Source of the DNA: Rhynchopus sp. YZ270_cl-10
Lineage: Eukaryota > Euglenozoa > Diplonemea > Diplonemida > Diplonemidae
Direction: 5' to 3'
Assembly (NCBI GenBank): GCA_964035575.1
Contig: OZ037876.1
Coordinates: 1,178,001-1,242,000, forward strand
Length of the DNA stretch: 64,000 nucleotides
Shown here: positions 1 through 12,000 of the stretch, piece by piece
Position numbering within the stretch: the stretch's first letter is position 1
Layout: every line of letters starts with the position of its first letter
Program-made: the position numbers and the translations under genes
Notes under the pieces: model-generated
The model's database searches: none
The model's input: only the letters and a program-made list of their open reading frames with translations
Told to the model about the DNA's origin: nothing

Positions 1-3000
1 GTGTGTCTACAAGCGTCGCTTTTGACCGCGTTGTTTTCGTGTGTCTAAAAGCGTCGCTTTTGACCGCGTTGTTTTCGTGTGTCTAAAAGCGTCGCTTTTG
101 ACCGCCTTGTTTTCGTGTGTCTAAAAGCGTCGCTTTTGACCGCGTTGTTTTCGTGTGTCTAAAAGCGTCGCTTTTGACCGCGTTGTTTTCGTGCGTCTAA
201 AAGCGTCGCTTTTGACCGCGTTGTTTTCGTGTGTCTAAAAGCGTCGCTTTTGAGCGCGTTGTTTTCGTGTGTCTAAAAGCGTCGCTTTTGACCGCGTTGT
301 TTTCGTGCGTCTAAAAGCGTCGCTTTTGACCGCGTTGTTTTCCTGCGTCTAGAAGCGTCGCTTTTGACCGCGCTGTTTTCGTGCGTCTAAAAGCGTCGCT
401 TTTGAGCGCGTTGTTTTCGTGTGTCTAGAAGCGTCGCTTTTGACCGCGTTGTTTTCCTGCGTCTAAAAGCGTCGCTTCTGACCCCGTTGTTTTCCTGCGT
501 CTAGAAGCGTCGCTTTTGACCGCGTTGTTTTCGTGTGTCTAAAAGCGTCGCTTTTGACCGCGTTGTTTTCGTGCGTCTAAAAGCGTCGCTTTTGACCGCG
601 TTGTTTTCGTGCGTCTAAAAGCGTCGCTTTTGACCGCCTTGTTTTCGTGCGTCTAAAAGCGTCGCTTTTGACCGCGTTGTTTTCGTGTGTCAAAAAGCGT
701 CGCTTTTGACCGCGTTGTTTTCGTGTGTCTAAAAGCGTCGCTTTTGACCGCGTTGTTTTCGTGCGTCTAAAAGCGTCGCTTTTGACCGCGTTGTTTTCGT
801 GCGTCTAAAAGCGTCGCTTTTGACCGCGTTGTTTTCGTGTGTCTAAAAGCGTCGCTTTTGAGCGCGTTGTTTTCGTGTGTCTAAAAGCGTCGCTTTTGAC
901 CGCGTTGTTTTCGTGCGTCTAAAAGCGTCGCTTTTGACCGCGTTGTTTTCCTGCGTCTAGAAGCGTCGCTTTTGACCGCGCTGTTTTCGTGCGTCTAAAA
1001 GCGTCGCTTTTGAGCGCGTTGTTTTCCTGCGTCTAGAAGCGTCGCTTTTGACCGCGCTGTTTTCGTGCGTCTAAAAGCGTCGCTTCTGACCGCGTTGTTT
1101 TCGTGCGTCTAGAAGCGTCGCTTTTGACCGCGTTGTTTTCGTGTGTCTAAAAGCGTCGCTTTTGAGCGCGTTGTTTTCGTGTGTCTAAAAGCGTCGCTTT
1201 TGACCGCGTTGTTTTCGTGCGTCTAAAAGCGTCGCTTTTGACCGCGTTGTTTTCCTGCGTCTAGAAGCGTCGCTTTTGACCGCGCTGTTTTCGTGCGTCT
1301 AAAAGCGTCGCTTTTGAGCGCGTTGTTTTCGTGTGTCTAAAAGCGTCGCTTCTGACCGCGTTGTTTTCCTGCGTCTAGAAGCGTCGCTTTTGACCGCGCT
1401 GTTTTCGTGCGTCTAAAAGCGTCGCTTTTGACCGCGTTGTTTTCGTGTGTCTACAAGCGTCGCTTTTGACCGCGTTGTTTTCGTGTGTCTAAAAGCGTCG
1501 CTTTTGACCGCGTTGTTTTCGTGTGTCTAAAAGCGTCGCTTTTGACCGCCTTGTTTTCGTGTGTCTAAAAGCGTCGCTTTTGACCGCGTTGTTTTCGTGT
1601 GTCTAAAAGCGTCGCTTTTGACCGCGTTGTTTTCGTGCGTCTAAAAGCGTCGCTTTTGACCGCGTTGTTTTCGTGTGTCTAAAAGCGTCGCTTTTGAGCG
1701 CGTTGTTTTCGTGTGTCTAAAAGCGTCGCTTTTGACCGCGTTGTTTTCGTGCGTCTAAAAGCGTCGCTTTTGACCGCGTTGTTTTCCTGCGTCTAGAAGC
1801 GTCGCTTTTGACCGCGCTGTTTTCGTGCGTCTAAAAGCGTCGCTTTTGAGCGCGTTGTTTTCGTGTGTCTAGAAGCGTCGCTTTTGACCGCGTTGTTTTC
1901 CTGCGTCTAAAAGCGTCGCTTCTGACCCCGTTGTTTTCCTGCGTCTAGAAGCGTCGCTTTTGACCGCGTTGTTTTCGTGCGTCTAAAAGCGTCGCTTTTG
2001 ACCGCGTTGTTTTCGTGCGTCTAAAAGCGTCGCTTTTGACCGCCTTGTTTTCGTGCGTCTAAAAGCGTCGCTTTTGACCGCGTTGTTTTCGTGTGTCAAA
2101 AAGCGTCGCTTTTGACCGCGTTGTTTTCGTGTGTCTAAAAGCGTCGCTTTTGACCGCGTTGTTTTCGTGCGTCTAAAAGCGTCGCTTTTGACCGCGTTGT
2201 TTTCGTGTGTCAAAAAGCGTCGCTTTTGACCGCGTTGTTTTCGTGTGTCTAAAAGCGTCGCTTTTGACCGCGTTGTTTTCGTGCGTCTAAAAGCGTCGCT
2301 TTTGACCGCGTTGTTTTCGTGCGTCTAAAAGCGTCGCTTTTGACCGCCTTGTTTTCGTGCGTCTAAAAGCGTCGCTTTTGACCGCGTTGTTTTCGTGTGT
2401 CAAAAAGCGTCGCTTTTGACCGCGTTGTTTTCGTGTGTCTAAAAGCGTCGCTTTTGACCGCCTTGTTTTCGTGCGTCTAAAAGCGTCGCTTTTGACCGCG
2501 TTGTTTTCGTGCGTCTAAAAGCGTCGCTTTTGACCGCGTTGTTTTCCTGCGTCTAGAAGCGTCGCTTTTGACCGCGTTGTTTTCCTGCGTCTAAAAGCGT
2601 CGCTTTTGACCGCGTTGTTTTCGTGTGTCTAAAAGCGTCGCTTTTGACCGCGTTGTTTTCGTGTGTCTAATAGCGTCGCTTCTGACCGCGTTGTTTTCCT
2701 GCGTCTAAAAGCGTCGCTTTTGAACGCGCTGTTTTCGTGTGTCTAAAAGCGTCGCTTTTGACCGCGTTGTTTTCGTGCGTCTAGAAGCGTCGCTTTTGAA
2801 CGCGCTGTTTTCGTGTGTCTAAAAGCGTCGCTTTTGACCGCGTTGTTTTCGTGCGTCTAAAAGCGTCGCTTTTGACCGCGTTGTTTTCGTGTGTCTAGAA
2901 GCGTCGCTTTTGACCGCGTTGTTTTCCTGCGTCTAGAAGCGTCGCTTTTGAACGCGCTGTTTTCGTGTGTCTAAAAGCGTCGCTTTTGACCGCGTTGTTT

Positions 3001-6000
3001 TCCTGCGTCTAGAAGCGTCGCTTTTGACCGCGTTGTTTTCCTGCGTCTAGAAGCGTAGCTTTTGACCGCGTTGTTTTCGTGCGTCTAAAAGCGTCGCTTT
3101 TGACCGCGTTGTTTTCGTGCGTCTAGAAGCGTCGCTTTTGACCGCGCTGTTTTCGTGCGTCTAAAAGCGTCGCTTTTGACCGCGTTGTTTTCGTGCGTCT
3201 AAAAGCGTCGCTTTTGACCGCGTTGTTTTCGTGTGTCTAAAAGCATCGCTTTTGACCGCGTTGTTTTCGTGCGTCTAAAAGCGTCGCTTTTGACCGCGTT
3301 GTTTTCGTGCGTCTAAAAGCGTCGCTTTTGACCGCGTTGTTTTCGTGTGTCTAAAAGCGTCGCTTTTGACCGCGTTGTTTTCGTGTGTCTAAAAGCGTCG
3401 CTTCTGACCGCGTTGTTTTCCTGCGTCTAGAAGCGTCGCTTTTGACCGCGCTGTTTTCGTGCGTCTAAAAGCGTCGCTTTTGACCGCGTTGTTTTCGTGT
3501 GTCTACAAGCGTCGCTTTTGACCGCGTTGTTTTCGTGTGTCTAAAAGCGTCGCTTTTGACCGCGTTGTTTTCGTGTGTCTAAAAGCGTCGCTTTTGACCG
3601 CGTTGTTTTCGTGCGTCTAGAAGCGTCGCTTTTGACCGCGTTGTTTTCGTGTGTCTAAAAGCGTCGCTTTTGAGCGCGTTGTTTTCGTGTGTCTAAAAGC
3701 GTCGCTTTTGACCGCGTTGTTTTCGTGCGTCTAAAAGCGTCGCTTTTGACCGCGTTGTTTTCCTGCGTCTAGAAGCGTCGCTTTTGACCGCGCTGTTTTC
3801 GTGCGTCTAAAAGCGTCGCTTTTGAGCGCGTTGTTTTCGTGTGTCTAAAAGCGTCGCTTCTGACCGCGTTGTTTTCCTGCGTCTAGAAGCGTCGCTTTTG
3901 ACCGCGCTGTTTTCGTGCGTCTAAAAGCGTCGCTTTTGACCGCGTTGTTTTCGTGTGTCTACAAGCGTCGCTTTTGACCGCGTTGTTTTCGTGTGTCTAA
4001 AAGCGTCGCTTTTGACCGCGTTGTTTTCGTGTGTCTAAAAGCGTCGCTTTTGACCGCCTTGTTTTCGTGTGTCTAAAAGCGTCGCTTTTGACCGCGTTGT
4101 TTTCGTGTGTCTAAAAGCGTCGCTTTTGACCGCGTTGTTTTCGTGCGTCTAAAAGCGTCGCTTTTGACCGCGTTGTTTTCGTGTGTCTAAAAGCGTCGCT
4201 TTTGAGCGCGTTGTTTTCGTGTGTCTAAAAGCGTCGCTTTTGACCGCGTTGTTTTCGTGCGTCTAAAAGCGTCGCTTTTGACCGCGTTGTTTTCCTGCGT
4301 CTAGAAGCGTCGCTTTTGACCGCGCTGTTTTCGTGCGTCTAAAAGCGTCGCTTTTGAGCGCGTTGTTTTCGTGTGTCTAGAAGCGTCGCTTTTGACCGCG
4401 TTGTTTTCCTGCGTCTAAAAGCGTCGCTTCTGACCCCGTTGTTTTCCTGCGTCTAGAAGCGTCGCTTTTGACCGCGTTGTTTTCGTGTGTCTAAAAGCGT
4501 CGCTTTTGACCGCGTTGTTTTCGTGCGTCTAAAAGCGTCGCTTTTGACCGCGTTGTTTTCGTGCGTCTAAAAGCGTCGCTTTTGACCGCCTTGTTTTCGT
4601 GCGTCTAAAAGCGTCGCTTTTGACCGCGTTGTTTTCGTGTGTCAAAAAGCGTCGCTTTTGACCGCGTTGTTTTCGTGTGTCTAAAAGCGTCGCTTTTGAC
4701 CGCGTTGTTTTCGTGCGTCTAAAAGCGTCGCTTTTGACCGCGTTGTTTTCGTGCGTCTAAAAGCGTCGCTTTTGACCGCCTTGTTTTCGTGCGTCTAAAA
4801 GCGTCGCTTTTGACCGCGTTGTTTTCGTGTGTCAAAAAGCGTCGCTTTTGACCGCGTTGTTTTCGTGTGTCTAAAAGCGTCGCTTTTGACCGCCTTGTTT
4901 TCGTGCGTCTAAAAGCGTCGCTTTTGACCGCGTTGTTTTCGTGCGTCTAAAAGCGTCGCTTTTGACCGCGTTGTTTTCCTGCGTCTAGAAGCGTCGCTTT
5001 TGACCGCGTTGTTTTCCTGCGTCTAAAAGCGTCGCTTTTGACCGCGTTGTTTTCGTGTGTCTAAAAGCGTCGCTTTTGACCGCGTTGTTTTCGTGTGTCT
5101 AATAGCGTCGCTTCTGACCGCGTTGTTTTCCTGCGTCTAAAAGCGTCGCTTTTGAACGCGCTGTTTTCGTGTGTCTAAAAGCGTCGCTTTTGACCGCGTT
5201 GTTTTCGTGCGTCTAGAAGCGTCGCTTTTGAACGCGCTGTTTTCGTGTGTCTAAAAGCGTCGCTTTTGACCGCGTTGTTTTCGTGCGTCTAAAAGCGTCG
5301 CTTTTGACCGCGTTGTTTTCGTGTGTCTAGAAGCGTCGCTTTTGACCGCGTTGTTTTCCTGCGTCTAGAAGCGTCGCTTTTGAACGCGCTGTTTTCGTGT
5401 GTCTAAAAGCGTCGCTTTTGACCGCGTTGTTTTCCTGCGTCTAGAAGCGTCGCTTTTGACCGCGTTGTTTTCCTGCGTCTAGAAGCGTAGCTTTTGACCG
5501 CGTTGTTTTCGTGCGTCTAAAAGCGTCGCTTTTGACCGCGTTGTTTTCGTGCGTCTAGAAGCGTCGCTTTTGACCGCGCTGTTTTCGTGCGTCTAAAAGC
5601 GTCGCTTTTGACCGCGTTGTTTTCGTGCGTCTAAAAGCGTCGCTTTTGACCGCGTTGTTTTCGTGTGTCTAAAAGCATCGCTTTTGACCGCGTTGTTTTC
5701 GTGCGTCTAAAAGCGTCGCTTTTGACCGCGTTGTTTTCGTGCGTCTAAAAGCGTCGCTTTTGACCGCGTTGTTTTCGTGTGTCTAAAAGCGTCGCTTTTG
5801 ACCGCGCTGTTTTCGTGCGTCTAAAAGCGTCGCTTTTGACCGCGTTGTTTTCGTGTGTCTACAAGCGTCGCTTTTGACCGCGTTGTTTTCGTGTGTCTAA
5901 AAGCGTCGCTTTTGACCGCGTTGTTTTCGTGTGTCTAAAAGCGTCGCTTTTGACCGCCTTGTTTTCGTGTGTCTAAAAGCGTCGCTTTTGACCGCGTTGT

Positions 6001-9000
6001 TTTCGTGTGTCTAAAAGCGTCGCTTTTGACCGCGTTGTTTTCGTGCGTCTAAAAGCGTCGCTTTTGACCGCGTTGTTTTCGTGTGTCTAAAAGCGTCGCT
6101 TTTGAGCGCGTTGTTTTCGTGTGTCTAAAAGCGTCGCTTTTGACCGCGTTGTTTTCGTGCGTCTAAAAGCGTCGCTTTTGACCGCGTTGTTTTCCTGCGT
6201 CTAGAAGCGTCGCTTTTGACCGCGCTGTTTTCGTGCGTCTAAAAGCGTCGCTTTTGAGCGCGTTGTTTTCGTGTGTCTAGAAGCGTCGCTTTTGACCGCG
6301 TTGTTTTCCTGCGTCTAAAAGCGTCGCTTCTGACCCCGTTGTTTTCCTGCGTCTAGAAGCGTCGCTTTTGACCGCGTTGTTTTCGTGTGTCTAAAAGCGT
6401 CGCTTTTGACCGCGTTGTTTTCGTGCGTCTAAAAGCGTCGCTTTTGACCGCGTTGTTTTCGTGCGTCTAAAAGCGTCGCTTTTGACCGCCTTGTTTTCGT
6501 GCGTCTAAAAGCGTCGCTTTTGACCGCGTTGTTTTCGTGTGTCAAAAAGCGTCGCTTTTGACCGCGTTGTTTTCGTGTGTCTAAAAGCGTCGCTTTTGAC
6601 CGCGTTGTTTTCGTGCGTCTAAAAGCGTCGCTTTTGACCGCGTTGTTTTCGTGCGTCTAAAAGCGTCGCTTTTGACCGCCTTGTTTTCGTGCGTCTAAAA
6701 GCGTCGCTTTTGACCGCGTTGTTTTCGTGTGTCAAAAAGCGTCGCTTTTGACCGCGTTGTTTTCGTGTGTCTAAAAGCGTCGCTTTTGACCGCCTTGTTT
6801 TCGTGCGTCTAAAAGCGTCGCTTTTGACCGCGTTGTTTTCGTGCGTCTAAAAGCGTCGCTTTTGACCGCGTTGTTTTCCTGCGTCTAGAAGCGTCGCTTT
6901 TGACCGCGTTGTTTTCCTGCGTCTAAAAGCGTCGCTTTTGACCGCGTTGTTTTCGTGTGTCTAAAAGCGTCGCTTTTGACCGCGTTGTTTTCGTGTGTCT
7001 AATAGCGTCGCTTCTGACCGCGTTGTTTTCCTGCGTCTAAAAGCGTCGCTTTTGAACGCGCTGTTTTCGTGTGTCTAAAAGCGTCGCTTTTGACCGCGTT
7101 GTTTTCGTGCGTCTAGAAGCGTCGCTTTTGAACGCGCTGTTTTCGTGTGTCTAAAAGCGTCGCTTTTGACCGCGTTGTTTTCGTGCGTCTAAAAGCGTCG
7201 CTTTTGACCGCGTTGTTTTCGTGTGTCTAGAAGCGTCGCTTTTGACCGCGTTGTTTTCCTGCGTCTAGAAGCGTCGCTTTTGAACGCGCTGTTTTCGTGT
7301 GTCTAAAAGCGTCGCTTTTGACCGCGTTGTTTTCCTGCGTCTAGAAGCGTCGCTTTTGACCGCGTTGTTTTCCTGCGTCTAGAAGCGTAGCTTTTGACCG
7401 CGTTGTTTTCGTGCGTCTAAAAGCGTCGCTTTTGACCGCGTTGTTTTCGTGCGTCTAGAAGCGTCGCTTTTGACCGCGCTGTTTTCGTGCGTCTAAAAGC
7501 GTCGCTTTTGACCGCGTTGTTTTCGTGCGTCTAAAAGCGTCGCTTTTGACCGCGTTGTTTTCGTGTGTCTAAAAGCATCGCTTTTGACCGCGTTGTTTTC
7601 GTGCGTCTAAAAGCGTCGCTTTTGACCGCGTTGTTTTCGTGCGTCTAAAAGCGTCGCTTTTGACCGCGTTGTTTTCGTGTGTCTAAAAGCGTCGCTTTTG
7701 ACCGCGTTGTTTTCGTGTGTCTAAAAGCGTCGCTTCTGACCGCGTTGTTTTCCTGCGTCTAGAAGCGTCGCTTTTGACCGCGCTGTTTTCGTGCGTCTAA
7801 AAGCGTCGCTTTTGACCGCGTTGTTTTCGTGTGTCTACAAGCGTCGCTTTTGACCGCGTTGTTTTCGTGTGTCTAAAAGCGTCGCTTTTGACCGCGTTGT
7901 TTTCGTGTGTCTAAAAGCGTCGCTTTTGACCGCCTTGTTTTCGTGCGTCTAGAAGCGTCGCTTTTGAACGCGCTGTTTTCGTGTGTCTAAAAGCGTCGCT
8001 TTTGACCGCGTTGTTTTCGTGCGTCTAAAAGCGTCGCTTTTGACCGCGTTGTTTTCGTGTGTCTAAAAGCGTCGCTTTTGACCGCCTTGTTTTCGTGTGT
8101 ATAAAAGCGTCGCTTTTGACCGCCTTGTTTTCGTGTGTATAAAAGCGTCGCTTTTGACCGCGTTGTTTTCGTGCGTCTAAAAGCGTCGCTTTTGACCGCG
8201 TTGTTTTCGTGCGTCTAAAAGCGTCGCTTTTGACCGCGTTGTTTTCGTGTGTCTAAAAGCGTCGCTTTTGACCGCCTTGTTTTCGTGTGTATAAAAGCGT
8301 CGCTTTTGACCGCCTTGTTTTCGTGTGTATAAAAGCGTCGCTTTTGAGCGCGTTGTTTTCGTGTGTCTAAAAGCGTCGCTTTTGACCGCGTTGTTTTCGT
8401 GTGTCTAAAAGCGTCGCTTTTGAGCGCGTTGTTTTCGTGTGTCTAAAAGCGTCGCTTTTGAGCGCGTTGTTTTCGTGCGTCTAAAAGCGTCGCTTTTGAC
8501 CGCGTTGTTTTCCTGCGTCTAGAAGCGTCGCTTTTGACCGCGCTGTTTTCGTGCGTCTAAAAGCGTCGCTTTTGAGCGCGTTGTTTTCGTGTGTCTAGAA
8601 GCGTCGCTTTTGACCGCGTTGTTTTCCTGCGTCTAAAAGCGTCGCTTCTGACCCCGTTGTTTTCCTGCGTCTAGAAGCGTCGCTTTTGACCGCGTTGTTT
8701 TCGTGTGTCTAAAAGCGTCGCTTTTGACCGCGTTGTTTTCGTGCGTCTAAAAGCGTCGCTTTTGACCGCCTTGTTTTCGTGCGTCTAAAAGCGTCGCTTT
8801 TGACCGCGTTGTTTTCGTGCGTCTAAAAGCGTCGCTTTTGACCGCCTTGTTTTCGTGCGTCTAAAAGCGTCGCTTTTGACCGCGTTGTTTTCCTGCGTCT
8901 AAAAGCGTCGCTTCTGACCCCGTTGTTTTCCTGCGTCTAGAAGCGTCGCTTTTGACCGCGTTGTTTTCGTGCGTCTAAAAGCGTCGCTTTTGACCGCGTT

Positions 9001-12000
9001 GTTTTCGTGCGTCTAAAAGCGTCGCTTTTGACCGCCTTGTTTTCGTGCGTCTAAAAGCGTCGCTTTTGACCGCGTTGTTTTCGTGTGTCAAAAAGCGTCG
9101 CTTTTGACCGCGTTGTTTTCGTGTGTCTAAAAGCGTCGCTTTTGACCGCGTTGTTTTCGTGCGTCTAAAAGCGTCGCTTTTGACCGCGTTGTTTTCGTGC
9201 GTCTAGAAGCGTCGCTTTTGACCGCGTTGTTTTCGTGCGTCTAGAAGCGTCGCTTTTGACCGCGCTGTTTTCGTGTGTCTAAAAGCGTCGCTTTTGACCG
9301 CGTTGTTTTCGTGCGTCTAAAAGCGTCGCTTTTGACCGCGTTGTTTTCGTGCGTCTAAAAGCGTCGCTTTTGACCGCGTTGTTTTCGTGTGTCTAAAAGC
9401 GTCGCTTTTGACCGCGTTGTTTTCGTGCGTCTAAAAGCGTCGCTTCTGACCGCGTTGTTTTCGTGCGTCTAAAAGCGTCGCTTTTTACCGCGTTGTTTTC
9501 GTGCGTCTAAAAGCGTCGCTTTTGACCGCGTTGTTTTCGTGTGTCTAAAAGCGTCGCTTCTGACCGCGTTGTTTTCCTGCGTCTAGAAGCGTCGCTTTTG
9601 ACCGCGCTGTTTTCGTGCGTCTACAAGCGTCGCTTTTGACCGCGTTGTTTTCGTGCGTCTAAAAGCGTCGCTTTTGACCGCGTTGTTTTCGTGTGTCTAA
9701 AAGCGTCGCTTTTGACCGCGCTGTTTTCGTGTGTCTAAAAGCGTCGCTTTTGAGCGCGTTGTTTTCGTGTGTCTAAAAGCGTCGCTTTTGACCGCGTTGT
9801 TTTCGTGCGTCTAAAAGCGTCGCTTTTGACCGCGTTGTTTTCGTGTGTCTAAAAGCGTCGCTTTTGACCGCGTTGTTTTCGTGTGTCTAAAAGCGTCGCT
9901 TTTGACCGCGTTGTTTTCGTGTGTCTAAAAGCGTCGCTTCTGACCGCGTTGTTTTCCTGCGTCTAGAAGCGTCGCTTTTGACCGCGTTGTTTTCGTGTGT
10001 CTAAAAGCGTCGCTTTTGACCGCGCTGTTTTCGTGCGTCTAAAAGCGTCGCTTTTGACCGCGTTGTTTTCGTGTGTCTAAAAGCGTCGCTTTTGACCGCG
10101 TTGTTTTCGTGTGTCTAAAAGCGTCGCTTCTGACCGCGTTGTTTTCCTGCGTCTAAAAGCGTCGCTTTTGACCGCGTTGTTTTCGTGTGTCTAAAAGCGT
10201 CGCTTTTGACCGCGTTGTTTTCGTGCGTCTAAAAGCGTCGCTTTTGACCGCGTTGTTTTCGTGCGTCTAAAAGCGTCGCTTTTGACCGCGCTGTTTTCGT
10301 GCGTCTAAAAGCGTCGCTTTTGAGCGCGTTGTTTTCGTGTGTCTACAAGCGTCGCTTTTGACCGCGTTGTTTTCGTGTGTCTAAAAGCGTCGCTTTTGAC
10401 CGCGTTGTTTTCGTGTGTCTAGAAGCGTCGCTTTTGACCGCGCTGTTTTCGTGCGTCTAAAAGCGTCGCTTTTGACCGCGTTGTTTTCGTGTGTCTACAA
10501 GCGTCGCTTTTGACCGCGTTGTTTTCGTGTGTCTAAAAGCGTCGCTTTTGACCGCCTTGTTTTCGTGTGTCTAAAAGCGTCGCTTTTGACCGCGTTGTTT
10601 TCGTGTGTCTAAAAGCGTCGCTTTTGACCGCGTTGTTTTCGTGTGTCTAAAAGCGTCGCTTTTGACCGCCTTGTTTTCGTGTGTATAAAAGCGTCGCTTT
10701 TGACCGCGTTGTTTTCGTGCGTCTAAAAGCGTCGCTTTTGACCGCGTTGTTTTCGTGCGTCTAGAAGCGTCGCTTTTGAACGCGCTGTTTTCGTGTGTCT
10801 AAAAGCGTCGCTTTTGACCGCGTTGTTTTCGTGCGTCTAAAAGCGTCGCTTTTGACCGCGTTGTTTTCGTGTGTCTAAAAGCGTCGCTTTTGACCGCCTT
10901 GTTTTCGTGTGTATAAAAGCGTCGCTTTTGACCGCGTTGTTTTCGTGCGTCTAAAAGCGTCGCTTTTGACCGCGTTGTTTTCGTGCGTCTAAAAGCGTCG
11001 CTTTTGACCGCGTTGTTTTCGTGTGTCTAAAAGCGTCGCTTTTGACCGCGTTGTTTTCGTGTGTCTAAAAGCGTCGCTTTTGAGCGCGTTGTTTTCGTGT
11101 GTCTAAAAGCGTCGCTTTTGAGCGCGTTGTTTTCGTGCGTCTAAAAGCGTCGCTTTTGACCGCGTTGTTTTCCTGCGTCTAGAAGCGTCGCTTTTGACCG
11201 CGCTGTTTTCGTGCGTCTAAAAGCGTCGCTTTTGAGCGCGTTGTTTTCGTGTGTCTAGAAGCGTCGCTTTTGACCGCGTTGTTTTCCTGCGTCTAAAAGC
11301 GTCGCTTCTGACCCCGTTGTTTTCCTGCGTCTAGAAGCGTCGCTTTTGACCGCGTTGTTTTCGTGTGTCTAAAAGCGTCGCTTTTGACCGCGTTGTTTTC
11401 GTGCGTCTAAAAGCGTCGCTTCTGACCGCGTTGTTTTCCTGCGTCTAGAAGCGTCGCTTTTGACCGCGTTGTTTTCCTGCGTCTAGAAGCGTCGCTTTTG
11501 ACCGCGCTGTTTTCGTGCGTCTAAAAGCGTCGCTTTTGACCGCGTTGTTTTCGTGTGTCTAAAAGCGTCGCTTTTGACCGCGTTGTTTTCGTGCGTCTAC
11601 AAGCGTCGCTTTTGACCGCGTTGTTTTCGTGTGTCTAGAAGCGTCGCTTTTGAACGCGCTGTTTTCGTGTGTCTAAAAGCGTCGCTTTTGACCGCGTTGT
11701 TTTCCTGCGTCTAGAAGCGTCGCTTTTGACCGCGTTGTTTTCCTGCGTCTAAAAGCGTCGCTTTTGACCGCGTTGTTTTCGTGCGTCTAAAAGCGTCGCT
11801 TTTGACCGCGTTGTTTTCGTGCGTCTAAAAGCGTCGCTTTTGACCGCGTTGTTTTCGTGCGTCTAAAAGCGTCGCTTTTGACCGCGTTGTTTTCGTGCGT
11901 CTAAAAGCGTCGCTTTTGACCGCGTTGTTTTCGTGCGTCTAAAAGCGTCGCTTTTGACCGCGTTGTTTTCGTGTGTCTAAAAGCGTCGCTTCTGACCGCG

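Noticed and set aside
1983-2213. Repeat protein encoded on the minus strand of the satellite
   Set aside because: 38 bp is not a multiple of three, so the frame cycles and meets a stop every three consensus units; only rare variants extend it to 76 codons.
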